Assembly: GCA_014925825.1 (NCBI GenBank) | Contig: JACGCK010000074.1 | Location: 1 to 64,000 of the forward strand | Source of the DNA: Pholiota molesta | Taxonomy: Eukaryota > Basidiomycota > Agaricomycetes > Agaricales > Strophariaceae | DNA length: 64,000 bases | Direction of reading: 5' to 3' | In this document: positions 1 through 10,023 of the stretch, piece after piece | How the letters are laid out: every line of letters begins with the position of its first letter | Numbering within the stretch: the first letter of the stretch is position 1 | Made by a program: the position numbers and the translations under genes | Notes under the pieces: model-generated | Database searches by the model: none | The model's input: only the letters and a program-made list of their open reading frames with translations | What the model was told of the DNA's origin: nothing

Positions 1-1048
1 AACCAACACAGACGTTGCATCGATCAGTTGAGAAGCAGATTCCCAAAACGCTTGCACGGCCATCTTCAAATGCGGAAGCTCCCCCACGGTAGGATAAGCA
101 ACCATTTTCTGCAAATCAGCGGCAGCGTAACCTTTGGTGTGCAGGTGCCATTGTGTAACCCTAAGCCATGGAGTGACATTGCGAGCGTCCAATGCACCAA
201 TGTCTATGGGGAGAGTCGCCTGCATAGAATTCTCTATTTGGGCCACGAGTTCCGCAGATGGGGTGCGGGGGGGGCGAAATTCCATGGTAGACACACGAAA
301 CCAGGAATTTGCGGTGCTGCGATTCTGTTGCTGCCCCATACTCTGTGGCCATGTCTCTGGACGAGGATCTTTGGGATGGTGTGTGCGATGATGCTTCTGC
401 ATAGAATCCAATTTGGCATATGCGGCTGGGCACAACAGGCAAGTATAGACGAGCATCGGTTCGAGGCCTTCTATAGCAGGAACGACGGTATTTGGTGCCA
501 AGGAGAGCTTGTCATAGAGTGCAAATTGATGGAAGGTCGACAGAAGCTCGACTGCATCGGACGAGCTGATGGACAACTCGTGTTGTTTGCGCATATGGAA
601 ACCACAGTACGTCTTGGCCAATACTATGCGGCAGTGGGTGCAAATCATCACCTTGGCAGTCCGATTCACAACCAACCCCAAGCGCTTGAGCAAGGCGGTG
701 TCAATGAGGTGATCAGAAAGAATCTCAAATGGGATCTAGAGTGGCAAGATAAGTGTCCACCCTGAGTGACAGAAAGAAGGAGATGTACCCGAACGTTGTA
801 GGGCTGTATGAACAAACGAATATGAGATAAAGAAAAGCCAGCAAAAGTGCTGAAGTTACCTTCTGCACAGATATATTGAGCCAGCTTGTGAAATGGGCAT
901 TGATACCTTCCCAATCGTACATTTGGGGAGGTTGCGAATTCTGATGTTTGCGGCAGGGACAACGATAATAACCTTGGTCATCGGAGTCCACTTTGTATGT
1001 TATATCGTCCAAGACGGTGGTAAAGGTGGGAAATGTTGAGGAAGCCAT
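1..1048 (-). CDS. OrsD-type zinc finger / RecQ fusion protein, 5' part (copy A, truncated by window)
   Basis: First exons of a gene whose complete sister copy ends at 3836. Exon 1 is 860-1048, with the start ATG at 1048-1046 preceded by a TATA-like box about 75 bp upstream. A 124 nt intron (736-859, GTAAC..CTCTAG) follows, and exon 2 runs from 735 off the left edge. Exon 1 encodes a Cys/His cluster (YRCPCRKHQ). Exon 2 encodes two C2H2-like fingers, CTHC..HMRKQH and CLLC..HHRTHH, resembling the OrsD/BED-like domain found at the N terminus of fungal telomere-linked-type RecQ helicases. Unlike the sister copy, the C tract here (8 bases, 267-274) keeps the frame open through to the window edge, so this copy looks intact as far as it can be seen. 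Helicase function is inferred from the sister gene. Confidence 0.75.
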
Positions 1049-1120
1049 AACGAGGAAAAGGTTGGGGGGAGGGGGGGGGGAGGAAAAGGGTGAACAGAGA
1101 GTTGAGTAAAAAGGCATCCA

Positions 1121-1130
1121 GTATTTATAC
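1121..1130 (-). promoter_or_regulatory. TATA-like box of copy A
   Basis: On the minus strand this reads GTATAAATAC, about 75 bp upstream of the ATG at 1048. It is repeated unchanged at 8693-8702 before the ATG of the sister gene. The position fits a core promoter; no experimental support. Confidence 0.45.
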
Positions 1131-1346
1131 ATCAGAAGGCAGGGACTTATGCGATGTCAGCAGCACATTTGCAGTTTAAAACAAACAAATTTCTCCATTT
1201 AGGTTGTGGACGCCAAAAACCCAAATGGGGAAAACCACCAAGCACCAAGTCGAAATAGAGCAGAGGCATTGTATCAATAAACGTACAGAGAACAGCACAA
1301 CATTCCCTAAAGCTGGCAACCAACACAATATAGACATTACAAAAGT

Positions 1347-2180
1347 AATTGTAGCATACAGTGTACAGTACAATTTTTGGTTGATGTAGGGCAGATTTTA
1401 CATGAAGGGAGTCGACTCCACAGCGCAAACAGAACTTCTTAAAATCAACGCCTACTACTTACCAAACCAAACCTTCAGGATTCTTGCGGCAAAGCTAACA
1501 AAAAAAAAGTGTGCACATCCTCCCTGGCTCATCAGCATGAGAATGGATCACTGTCACCCCAACATGCCTGTATGAATGACATCAGTGATTGTAGCATACG
1601 GCGGACAGTACAATTTTTGTTTATGTAATGCACTTTCCCTTTTAGGTTGTGGACGTCCACAGCCCAATAAGGACAGCAATGCCAAGCACAACGTCCCTGG
1701 ACCCCAAAAAACGCAGAAGTTCCACATCAAAAAAAAAGTCCAAAAAAAAAGTGTAAGATGGACCAAAGTCACATGCAACATACCCAAAGAAACAGATACA
1801 CGGGCATGGGTAATTGCACCATACGGCGTACGGTACAATTTCCAGATTATGTAATCCACTTTCTCTATTTAGGTTGTGGATGTCCACAACACATATGGAC
1901 CAAGGAATTGAACAACAAAGTCACCTAACCCAAAAACAAGGTGACTAAAATACAGGAAAAGAATGTGCATTGGCAAGTCAAGGTAACAAAATGAGTTGGA
2001 ACAAAGAAATAATTAATTGTAACATGCGGCGTACACAACAATTTATGTTTATGTAAGCCACTGTCCCCATTTGGATTTTGGATGCCAAAATCTATATAAG
2101 GAAGGTGGCAGTCTTGTGACACGAAACTCTGCAGAACACAGACAAATAAACAATTGTAATGTGCCGCGGACACAGCAATT
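1347..2180. repeat. Cluster of five 29 bp imperfect palindromes upstream of copy A
   Basis: Five elements of exactly 29 bp lie at 1347-1375, 1587-1615, 1812-1840, 2015-2043 and 2152-2180. Each begins AATTGYA (GATTGTA in the second) and ends CAATT, with a GC-rich centre around CGGCGKAC, so the arms can pair. Spacing shrinks from 240 to 137 bp. Four of the five are followed by a similar stretch (TTATGTAA.CCACT..C) leading into a GGTTGTGGACGTCCAC-like or TTTTGGATGCCAAAA-like inverted motif. They may be binding sites, hairpin-forming sites or MITE remnants; which of these is not decidable here. Confidence 0.85.
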
Positions 2181-2285
2181 TATGTTTATGTAAGCCACTG
2201 TCCCCATTTGGGTTTTTGGAGGCCAAAGTCTATATAAGGAAGGTGGCAGTCCCGTGACCCAAAATCCGCAGAATAGAACCAATTA
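2039..2285 (+). repeat. Tandem module of about 137 bp with a TATA box (two copies)
   Basis: Two consecutive modules start with the 3' arm of a palindrome. They continue through TTATGTAAGCCACTGTCCCC and a TTTTGG..GCCAAA inverted motif to CTATATAAGGAAGGTGGCAG (near 2092 and 2229), then a GTGAC..CGCAGAA-like stretch. The CTATATAAGG sequence is a good TATA box facing plus, but no convincing plus-strand gene follows. The same pair occurs in the second long repeat (9609-9855). Confidence 0.7.
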
Positions 2286-2453
2286 ATGTAACAAAAAAGG
2301 AGGATAAAACAGAAATAGCTGTGCTTAGAGGATTATATTGAGATACATTCCATCATAGAGCATTACAAAACAAGTGTGGGTAAGCAAAAGTAGACTAAAA
2401 ATAGGCCGTGGGAATATCAGATTCAAGTTAAATCCGGGGGATAAGATTATTAG

Positions 2454-2784
2454 AAATCCCATCATACGGATTCCAGAGCTGGTGGTCACCTTCATCGAAG
2501 CCCCACTGACAGTGCCCAGCAATTCCGGCGCGCGAAGATGCAGAACAACTGCTTTGATGTGCGTTCAGTACTCAGTGTCTACGTGGGAACACGGCAAATA
2601 CGTGGGAACATGGCGATGCCGACTTCGGCGGCGTGAGTTGTGCGTGAGTATTTCTGAACTTGCGTGCAAAGAGCGTGCAAGATACGCCTGGTGCGTGCAC
2701 GCATGCATGCACACTGCACGCGTGGCACGGGAGTGTTGTCTGAGACGCCAACAAACCCAGCCACCGGCGTGGGAGTGCTGGAAA
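2454..2784. other. Unique spacer with no gene seen
   Basis: Between the end of long repeat copy 1 and the tandem block at 2785. It contains an alternating GTGCGTGCACGCATGCATGC-type tract near 2690-2715 and short open frames on both strands without recognisable features. If the element units are head-to-tail, the left end of the second unit lies here. Confidence 0.5.
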
Positions 2785-3144
2785 GGCGATTTAATTGTAT
2801 TGGCCGCCGGACACAGCAATTAACCCTACCTCCCAACAAATGCAATACGAGTGAGCACTAGGAATAGATGAATTACTGCTGGGAGACAGGCTTTTCCTAA
2901 GTGACATTGACTCCTGGCTCTTCCCCATCCTCAAGAACGAAAAGGTTTCTACCCTGGAAAGGCAATGTAATTGTATTGACCGCCGGACACAGCAATTAAC
3001 CATACGCTCGGTGGATAGCTTGCCAACATATGCAATACGAGTGAGCACTAGCAAATAGATGAATTACTGCTGGGAGACATGCTTTTCCTCAGCAACATCG
3101 ACTCCCGGCTCTTCCTCATCCTCAAGAACGAAGAAGTTTTCTGC
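2785..3144. repeat. Tandem duplication (about 175 bp) of last exon plus palindrome
   Basis: The block at about 2960-3144 comprises the last exon of the small gene (3064-3144), its 3' flank and a 29 bp palindrome (2968-2996). It is duplicated, with divergence, at about 2785-2960 (palindrome 2793-2821). The shared sequence includes GAATTACTGCTGGGAGACA and CTCAAGAACGAA. In the duplicate the exon's reading frame is broken, so it is a relic rather than a second functional exon. Confidence 0.8.
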
Positions 3145-3592
3145 CTAAGGGAACATCAGCATAGACGCTAAAGAGTGAAGAAAAAGAATGAACCCCAAAG
3201 GCGATTATGGTCTGGGAGATCCAATCCGATGCATTGAACAACAGTTTCTGTAACCCAGCATGGAAAGGGCCGAGGTCTTGCATCGGTTGCCCCGTGATTT
3301 CAGCATGGTGAGCATATACCGCAGAGTGTGCCCCGATCAGATCACCTATCCAATATTGAAGGTCCCTGTCTGCAACAAGCTCCTGGGGCTTGAAATCAAG
3401 CAGAAACTACATATAGCTGGATCAACATACAGAAAGGTATCCACACCAACCCTAAGCACGTACCGCATATTCGACCAGTGAATCAATAGCTTCCAGTGAC
3501 TCTTCTGTTGCAGCGATGCCATAAACGCGATCAAAATCGCGGACTTTCTCTATGAACATGTCACGAACAGAGGCGCGTGTGGAGAAAGGCAT
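3064..3592 (-). CDS. Three-exon small protein next to the RecQ gene (140 aa, function unknown)
   Basis: Exons are 3464-3592, 3194-3406 and 3064-3144. The introns of 57 and 49 nt have GTACGT..TGTAG and GTTCAT..TTAG borders, and all phases agree to give 140 residues. The start ATG lies about 55 bp downstream of a TATTTAAG box near 3642. The product starts MPFSTRASVRDMFIEK and is mainly helix-compatible, with an Ile/Leu/Phe-rich middle and an acidic tail ending EEKHVSQQ. There is no signal peptide, membrane segment or family that I recognise. It begins 244 bp downstream of the stop of the recombinase-like/RecQ gene, on the same strand, so it may belong to the same element. The exon structure is inferred from splice signals and open frames only. 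Confidence 0.65.
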
Positions 3593-3835
3593 GGCGTCAA
3601 GAGGATGCTATGGAACTGGAAATGCACGTCGCCATTGACTTAAATAGGTGGGGGTGCCGGAGCTACGGAGCGGTTCAAGTTTATGGCAAGCGAAGGAATA
3701 TAGGGGGCCTATCTCCTCAGGAGGCCTCCAGATGGACGAGGTTGGCATACCGACGTAGAGAGCAAAAAGACATGGCAAAGAAAAAATGATCACATCAACT
3801 ACATTGCAAGAGAGTGTCTAATACGTGGACATCTA

Positions 3836-6800
3836 CTAAGCCAGACCTTTCTCCAGGCCCGCAAACCACATCATGACGGCAGAGAGATTGGTGTAATGGC
3901 CTGCTTGGATAGGACCATTGATCCACGTGACAAAGGCCTCCGCGCTATCCCACATCGTATTGAAATGACGTTGCGCGGCTTCTCGGTAAGGCTGGGTATG
4001 GTAAAGGGCATACGCAAGTGGCGCCAATACGTCGTGATACTTGCAAGCGTTCTTTTGGGAACTGAAGGTGGGATGGAGGCTATCATTGGGGCCCTGCGGG
4101 ACGTGGCACTTAAAGCATGCCTTGATCGAGGGCGGGTATTTGATCTTCTTCCGCCAAGCAAAGAAAGCACTGGTTCCATCGGCGTGCATACAGCGAAGAT
4201 GGTAGCACTGCGGAAGGGAATGGCGGTCCACCACTTCATTGCTCACCAGGCAAACCACGCACCCCGCAACGAGTTGATCCATATGCTTCAGAAACAGTGT
4301 GACATAGGCTATTTCCTTGGAGTCGGAGTCAATGCGCCTTCTTTTGGAAGCATTATACGCCTCTGCGAAAACGTCATTACCACGCTTTTGGCTATAGTAA
4401 AAATATTAGCCAGAAACCCCACACCGTCGATAGACGCAGCGTACCGCGTCTGGCAGAAATTACACAACTGATTGCCTGCGTTATCCGCACATGCGGTGCC
4501 AACCGCATCGGTGTGGCTGGTGATTTTAAACCGAACACATCCGTCGGGGGCTTGAAGAGCCTCGTGCATAGCCTTAAAGCCGCCAAAGTCTGGTGTAGGA
4601 AACTCGCCTGGGGCGTCTTTGACCTGCGGGAGCAAGATACACATCGAAGGGACCTTATCCCGTCCAGCCCGTGAGATCTCTTGAATGTAGTTGACCATTT
4701 CATAGGGTCTGCCTGCGTGAACAACAAAGCGAGTATGGGAGTAGTCGTTACCAGTCCCAAATGCAGAGGTGCAAACCATAACGCGCGCGGCGCCCGTGTT
4801 CCAGCGATTGTACATGGCATGGCGCTCTTCATTAGTAGTATTCTCGTTGCCACTGTAAAAGTCACAATTCAGTTGGGTCGCGATGCGCTGACCCATGTCG
4901 TAAAAAGGAACAAAAACGAGGCCGCGCTCCCGTTCATGGGACCATTGATAATCTTGGGCGATCTTGACGGCTTGTTCGATAATTTTCTGGCTTGAACTGG
5001 GTGCACGCCAGATATACTGCAGCTCCGGGCGGTTGGTGTTGGTGCGCAGAACAAGAGGGGAACCAGAAAGGCCGAACTCGCGAATCAGAGTGGGAACCAA
5101 TGCGTGGGAAAGGGTTGCCGATAGTAGAATAATCTGGACACCAGCAGGAAGGGAATGGAGAAGGAACATGTCGCGGAGAGCAGGTCGGTAGTTCGCAGAC
5201 AGTAAGGGAATATGGGCTTCATCGAAAACTATGCGCACAATTGGTTTGCGTTCGTTTAAAATAGCGGCTTCGTGGCGCCAACTGTCCGCTTTGGAGATAT
5301 CAGCCGATACCAAAAGTAAATTGGCTTCACCGTGGATACGACCGCCAGTAAAGACTTCAAAAGGCACTTGCAAGCGCGTGAGCTTGTGTTCATAATCCGC
5401 CATTAACGACCGCAGTGGCAAAAGCACCACGGTCATTTTTTGGTGCTCGAGAAGGGAAGGAAGGATCGCCAGCATCGTCTTGCCTAATCCCGTGGCCAAC
5501 ACTGCAATAACGTCCCTTTGCAGGGAAAGGGCGGCCAGAACACCCGTCTTTTGCTCTGGACAAGACCAGTCTGCTGTTGGATTGCCCACCAGCCGACGTA
5601 GAACGCCAAGTGCTTTGGCTTCCATTGAGTCTGCCGAGGGCAAAGGCACTTCGGGAGCAACAGGCACTGAGACTCGACAATATAAGGCATAAAATTGCAA
5701 TAGGCAGAGAAATCCTTACCTTGAGGTGTTTGAGGAAAGTGCGCCAGGAGTTGGCCATTGCATGGTCGAAATGGGCCCGGAGACCATGGATGGCAGCAAG
5801 CACATCCTGATGGCTATTTGGGAAGGGCCACGTACAAGATCAATGGTGCCAGCATCGAGGAGGACTTGGAAAGAGGATGCTCTGCAATCAATATAGGAGC
5901 GCCCGAGCCCACCTGGGACAAGACGACAGGCGAGCTGCCAGTCCTTGCTGGCATCCAGAAACCTAGGAAGGAGATCTTCGGGGCACCCATAGCCGAATCA
6001 GCGCTAAGTGCATAGACACTATTCTCCGTTTGACGATTGTGCCCACTTTGGAGGGCTTGCACGTTGTCCATTTCATCCTCTTCGTACAGATCCTCCATGC
6101 GCGTGCAGATCTTGCGCCGAAAGGCGGTACTGACATGTCGCCACCCGTTAACACCCAACTTGACGCCCAGATACTTTAATGTAAATTCTTGAAGACCCGC
6201 TGTGAGATCATCGGTATCGAAAAGCCGGTTTGGTTGACAAAGACATGGGTGCGGTAGAGTTGAATAACATTAGAGGTGTCGGGGTAGCTGAGGTGAGCGG
6301 CGACTTCAGCAAAAGGACGGGTAATCGCAAGGTCTTGAACAAGCAAGTCTGCGCTAAAGCCATTCAAGGCATGGGGATACATTTGTCCGTTCCAGTAAGG
6401 GCGCTCGTCTTTGATACGTGCAAAGGATGGTCACAAATGTATCGAACACGGTAACATTTCGCATAGGATTGGTGGCGGTATTGGCTAAGAGGAGTGCAGT
6501 GATTTCTGTTGCGCGACTGGGAGAGCCCGTTGCCATCATCACCAGCATAAGCTGCAGGCGCTGGAAAGACGCATAGGCGGCCAACCATCGTCGGAAGGCA
6601 ATAACATTCCACCGAATAACACCACCAGAATTGTATGCCACAAAACGTTTATACAAATCTGGGGTGTCGAGGATGGCCTGCAAGAGTTGCATCCGATTGC
6701 CAAAACACGTGTTGCGCTCATCAGTGACAAAAGAATAACCCGGCCTGGTATTCTGAAGGTCGTCATAAAGTCTTCCATACTGGACTTTGAGGGGAGCCCA

Positions 6801-8622
6801 CAAAGAAGCTCCTCTTGCCATAGGTGGACCATCTCGTCCTCAATGGCTGCAAACATGGCGGGAAATGCGGAGAACTGAATCGGATAGCCTTTGTACAGGA
6901 GGGATCGGTGGTGTTCACGGTCAATCCACCAAATTTTGGGAAGACTGATCGTGGAATACGAAATGGAAGACGCAACGTGTTGAAGAGAGCGCAGGGAATT
7001 GAAGGTGGAGTCGTGCTTTTCTTGGAACCAGACCGAAAGCTGCTCTGCTGCCATTTCAATATTCCCGTTGTCGTGCATGGCCTGCAGAAAGACGAGGCGC
7101 ATCAGGTATTGAAAGCGTGCAATGATATTGGTAATCAGCTTGGGCTCCATAAACCCGCCATCCTTTTGAATTGAAGAGAGCATAAAGTAAACGAGGGTAG
7201 GATCCGTGACAGGAGAATCTGGCAAGGGTATCCACTTGACGGACCAGAGCGCAAAGAGTAGGCCAAACACAGATTGGGACCACGTAGCAGAATCAGGATT
7301 GTGAAGGTCTTCGACGAGCGTATCCCTCGCAGTCAAAACTGTAACAGGAAGATGGAGCGGATACACGCCCCAGGGACGGAGAAGCATGGCCACTAATCCA
7401 ACAACGGGGGAAATATAGGAATCTCTCCCTCGATCATGATCTTGAAGGTGATGGAAGGGAGTGTTGGTGATTCCACTGGAAGAAAGAAGATTAATTGCAC
7501 TGTCCGCCGTACGCTACAATTAAAATAAAATATCACATACGTTTTTTCAATGTAGGGCGAATTCAACTTTTGCAAAACCAACACAGACGTTGCATCGATC
7601 AGTTGAGAAGCAGATTCCCAAAACGCTTGCACGGCCATCTTCAAATGCGGAAGCTCCCCCACGGTAGGATAAGCAACCATTTTCTGCAAATCAGCGGCAG
7701 CGTAACCTTTGGTGTGCAGGTGCCATTGTGTAACCCTAAGCCATGGAGTGACATTGCGAGCGTCCAATGCACCAATGTCTATGGGGAGAGTCGCCTGCAT
7801 AGAATTCTCTATTTGGGCCACGAGTTCCGCAGATGGGGTGCGGGGGGGCGAAATTCCATGGTAGACACACGAAACCAGGAATTTGCGGTGCTGCGATTCT
7901 GTTGCTGCCCCATACTCTGTGGCCATGTCTCTGGACGAGGATCTTTGGGATGGTGTGTGCGATGATGCTTCTGCATAGAATCCAATTTGGCATATGCGGC
8001 TGGGCACAACAGGCAAGTATAGACGAGCATCGGTTCGAGGCCTTCTATAGCAGGAACGACGGTATTTGGTGCCAAGGAGAGCTTGTCATAGAGTGCAAAT
8101 TGATGGAAGGTCGACAGAAGCTCGACTGCATCGGACGAGCTGATGGACAACTCGTGTTGTTTGCGCATATGGAAACCACAGTACGTCTTGGCCAATACTA
8201 TGCGGCAGTGGGTGCAAATCATCACCTTGGCAGTCCGATTCACAACCAACCCCAAGCGCTTGAGCAAGGCGGTGTCAATGAGGTGATCAGAAAGAATCTC
8301 AAATGGGATCTAGAGTGGCAAGATAAGTGTCCACCCTGAGTGACAGAAAGAAGGAGATGTACCCGAACGTTGTAGGGCTGTATGAACAAACGAATATGAG
8401 ATAAAGAAAAGCCAGCAAAAGTGCTGAAGTTACCTTCTGCACAGATATATTGAGCCAGCTTGTGAAATGGGCATTGATACCTTCCCAATCGTACATTTGG
8501 GGAGGTTGCGAATTCTGATGTTTGCGGCAGGGACAACGATAATAACCTTGGTCATCGGAGTCCACTTTGTATGTTATATCGTCCAAGACGGTGGTAAAGG
8601 TGGGAAATGTTGAGGAAGCCAT
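3836..8622 (-). CDS. Zinc-finger / tyrosine-recombinase-like / RecQ-type helicase fusion, frame broken in homopolymers
   Basis: Proposed exons: 8434-8622, 7541-8309, 5720-7475, 4445-5666 and 3836-4391. Introns are 124, 65, 53 and 53 nt; phases fit at three of the four, and the intron at 5667-5719 leaves a one-base mismatch. Order of parts: Cys/His N terminus; two OrsD-like C2H2 fingers; a central region with TGSPSRATE (near 6513), GWRHVSTAF (near 6140) and SGHNRQTENSVY (6012-6045), which resemble the R, R-H and H..Y boxes of tyrosine recombinases. A RecQ-type helicase follows with Walker A ATGLGKT (5476-5496), DEAH (5212-5223), SAT and QEISRAGRD; then a Cys-rich tail (CVVC, CFKC). The architecture recalls fungal telomere-linked RecQ helicases. 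Seven frame breaks (7842-7848, 6797-6799, 6410-6412, 6373-6376, 6220-6223, 5980-5983, 5817-5819) are each cured by one extra base in a homopolymer, so sequencing error is as likely as decay. Confidence 0.72.
7493..7521. repeat. 29 bp palindrome inside an intron
   Basis: AATTGCACTGTCCGCC..TACAATT, the same 29 bp family as upstream of the gene, lies wholly within the 65 nt intron 7476-7540 of the RecQ fusion gene. It makes up almost half of that intron. Confidence 0.8.
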
Positions 8623-8692
8623 AACGAGGAAAAGGTTGGGGGAGGGGGGGGGAGGAAAAGGGTGAACAGAGAGTTGAGTAAAAAGGCATCCA

Positions 8693-8702
8693 GTATTTAT
8701 AC
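8693..8702 (-). promoter_or_regulatory. TATA-like box of copy B
   Basis: GTATAAATAC on the minus strand, 71-80 bp upstream of the ATG at 8622; identical in the other repeat copy. Confidence 0.45.
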
Positions 8703-8918
8703 ATCAGAAGGCAGGGACTTATGCGATGTCAGCAGCACATTTGCAGTTTAAAACAAACAAATTTCTCCATTTAGGTTGTGGACGCCAAAAACCCAAATGG
8801 GGAAAACCACCAAGCACCAAGTCGAAATAGAGCAGAGGCATTGTATCAATAAACGTACAGAGAACAGCACAACATTCCCTAAAGCTGGCAACCAACACAA
8901 TATAGACATTACAAAAGT

Positions 8919-9750
8919 AATTGTAGCATACAGTGTACAGTACAATTTTTGGTTGATGTAGGGCAGATTTTACATGAAGGGAGTCGACTCCACAGCGCAA
9001 ACAGAACTTCTTAAAATCAACGCCTACTACTTACCAAACCAAACCTTCAGGATTCTTGCGGCAAAGCTAACAAAAAAAAAGTGTGCACATCCTCCCTGGC
9101 TCATCAGCATGAGAATGGATCACTGTCACCCCAACATGCCTGTATGAATGACATCAGTGATTGTAGCATACGGCGGACAGTACAATTTTTGTTTATGTAA
9201 TGCACTTTCCCTTTTAGGTTGTGGACGTCCACAGCCCAATAAGGACAGCAATGCCAAGCACAACGTCCCTGGACCCCAAAAAACGCAGAAGTTCCACATC
9301 AAAAAAAAAGTCCAAAAAAAAGTGTAAGATGGACCAAAGTCACATGCAACATACCCAAAGAAACAATACACGGGCATGGGTAATTGCACCATACGGCGTA
9401 CGGTACAATTTCCAGATTATGTAATCCACTTTCTCTATTTAGGTTGTGGATGTCCACAATACATATGGACCAAGGAATTGAACAACAAAGTCACCTAACC
9501 CAAAAACAAGGTGACTAAAATACAGGAAAAGAATGTGCATTGGCAAGTCAAGGTAACAAAATGAGTTGGAACAAAGAAATAATTAATTGTAACATGCGGC
9601 GTACACAACAATTTATGTTTATGTAAGCCACTGTCCCCATTTGGATTTTGGATGCCAAAATCTATATAAGGAAGGTGGCAGTCTTGTGACACGAAACTCT
9701 GCAGAACACAGACAAATAAACAATTGTAATGTGCCGCGGACACAGCAATT
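8919..9750. repeat. Second cluster of five 29 bp palindromes
   Basis: Elements at 8919-8947, 9159-9187, 9382-9410, 9585-9613 and 9722-9750, identical in order and spacing to those at 1347-2180. The two TATA-bearing modules follow at about 9609-9855. Confidence 0.85.
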
Positions 9751-10023
9751 TATGTTTATGTAAGCCACTGTCCCCATTTGGGTTTTTGGAGGCCAAAGTC
9801 TATATAAGGAAGGTGGCAGTCCCGTGACCCAAAATCCGCAGAATAGAACCAATTAATGTAACAAAAAAGGAGGATAAAACAGAAATAGCTGTGCTTAGAG
9901 GATTATATTGAGATACATTCCATCATAGAGCATTACAAAACAAGTGTGGGTAAGCAAAAGTAGACTAAAAATAGGCCGTGGGAATATCAGATTCAAGTTA
10001 AATCCGGGGGATAAGATTATTAG

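Larger units (their letters stand above)
1..2453. repeat. Long direct repeat, copy 1 (cut by window start)
   Basis: This segment recurs at 7576-10023 in the same orientation. The two copies differ only by one-base changes in homopolymers (8 versus 7 G at 267-274, two poly-G tracts near 1064-1080, A runs near 1735-1750) and a few substitutions or indels near 1790 and 1885. Similarity stops abruptly after the TTAG at 2450-2453 and 10020-10023. The left limit is not visible because the window begins inside the copy. It contains the 5' exons of a minus-strand recombinase-like/RecQ gene (1-1048) and about 1.4 kb of upstream DNA with palindromes. The near-identity indicates a recent duplication. 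Confidence 0.97.
7576..10023. repeat. Long direct repeat, copy 2
   Basis: Same sequence as 1-2453, here complete on both sides of the visible overlap. It contains exon 1, the first intron and most of exon 2 of the complete gene, its TATA-like box (8693-8702) and the upstream palindrome cluster. The left border in this comparison (7576) is set only by the window start; the right border (10023) is a true end of similarity. Confidence 0.97.

Noticed and set aside
725..1132. Earlier Met (1132) as start of the RecQ-like gene
   Set aside because: It would place the start inside the TATA-like region and read through variable poly-G tracts that differ between repeat copies. The Met at 1048 is followed by conserved sequence.
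1347..2180. Regularly spaced palindromes as a CRISPR array
   Set aside because: Spacing is irregular (137-240 bp), the flanks are related to each other and not unique spacers, and the organism is a fungus.
2693..2715. Alternating GTGCGTGCACGCATGC tract as a regulatory site
   Set aside because: Simple sequence without recurrence elsewhere in the element.
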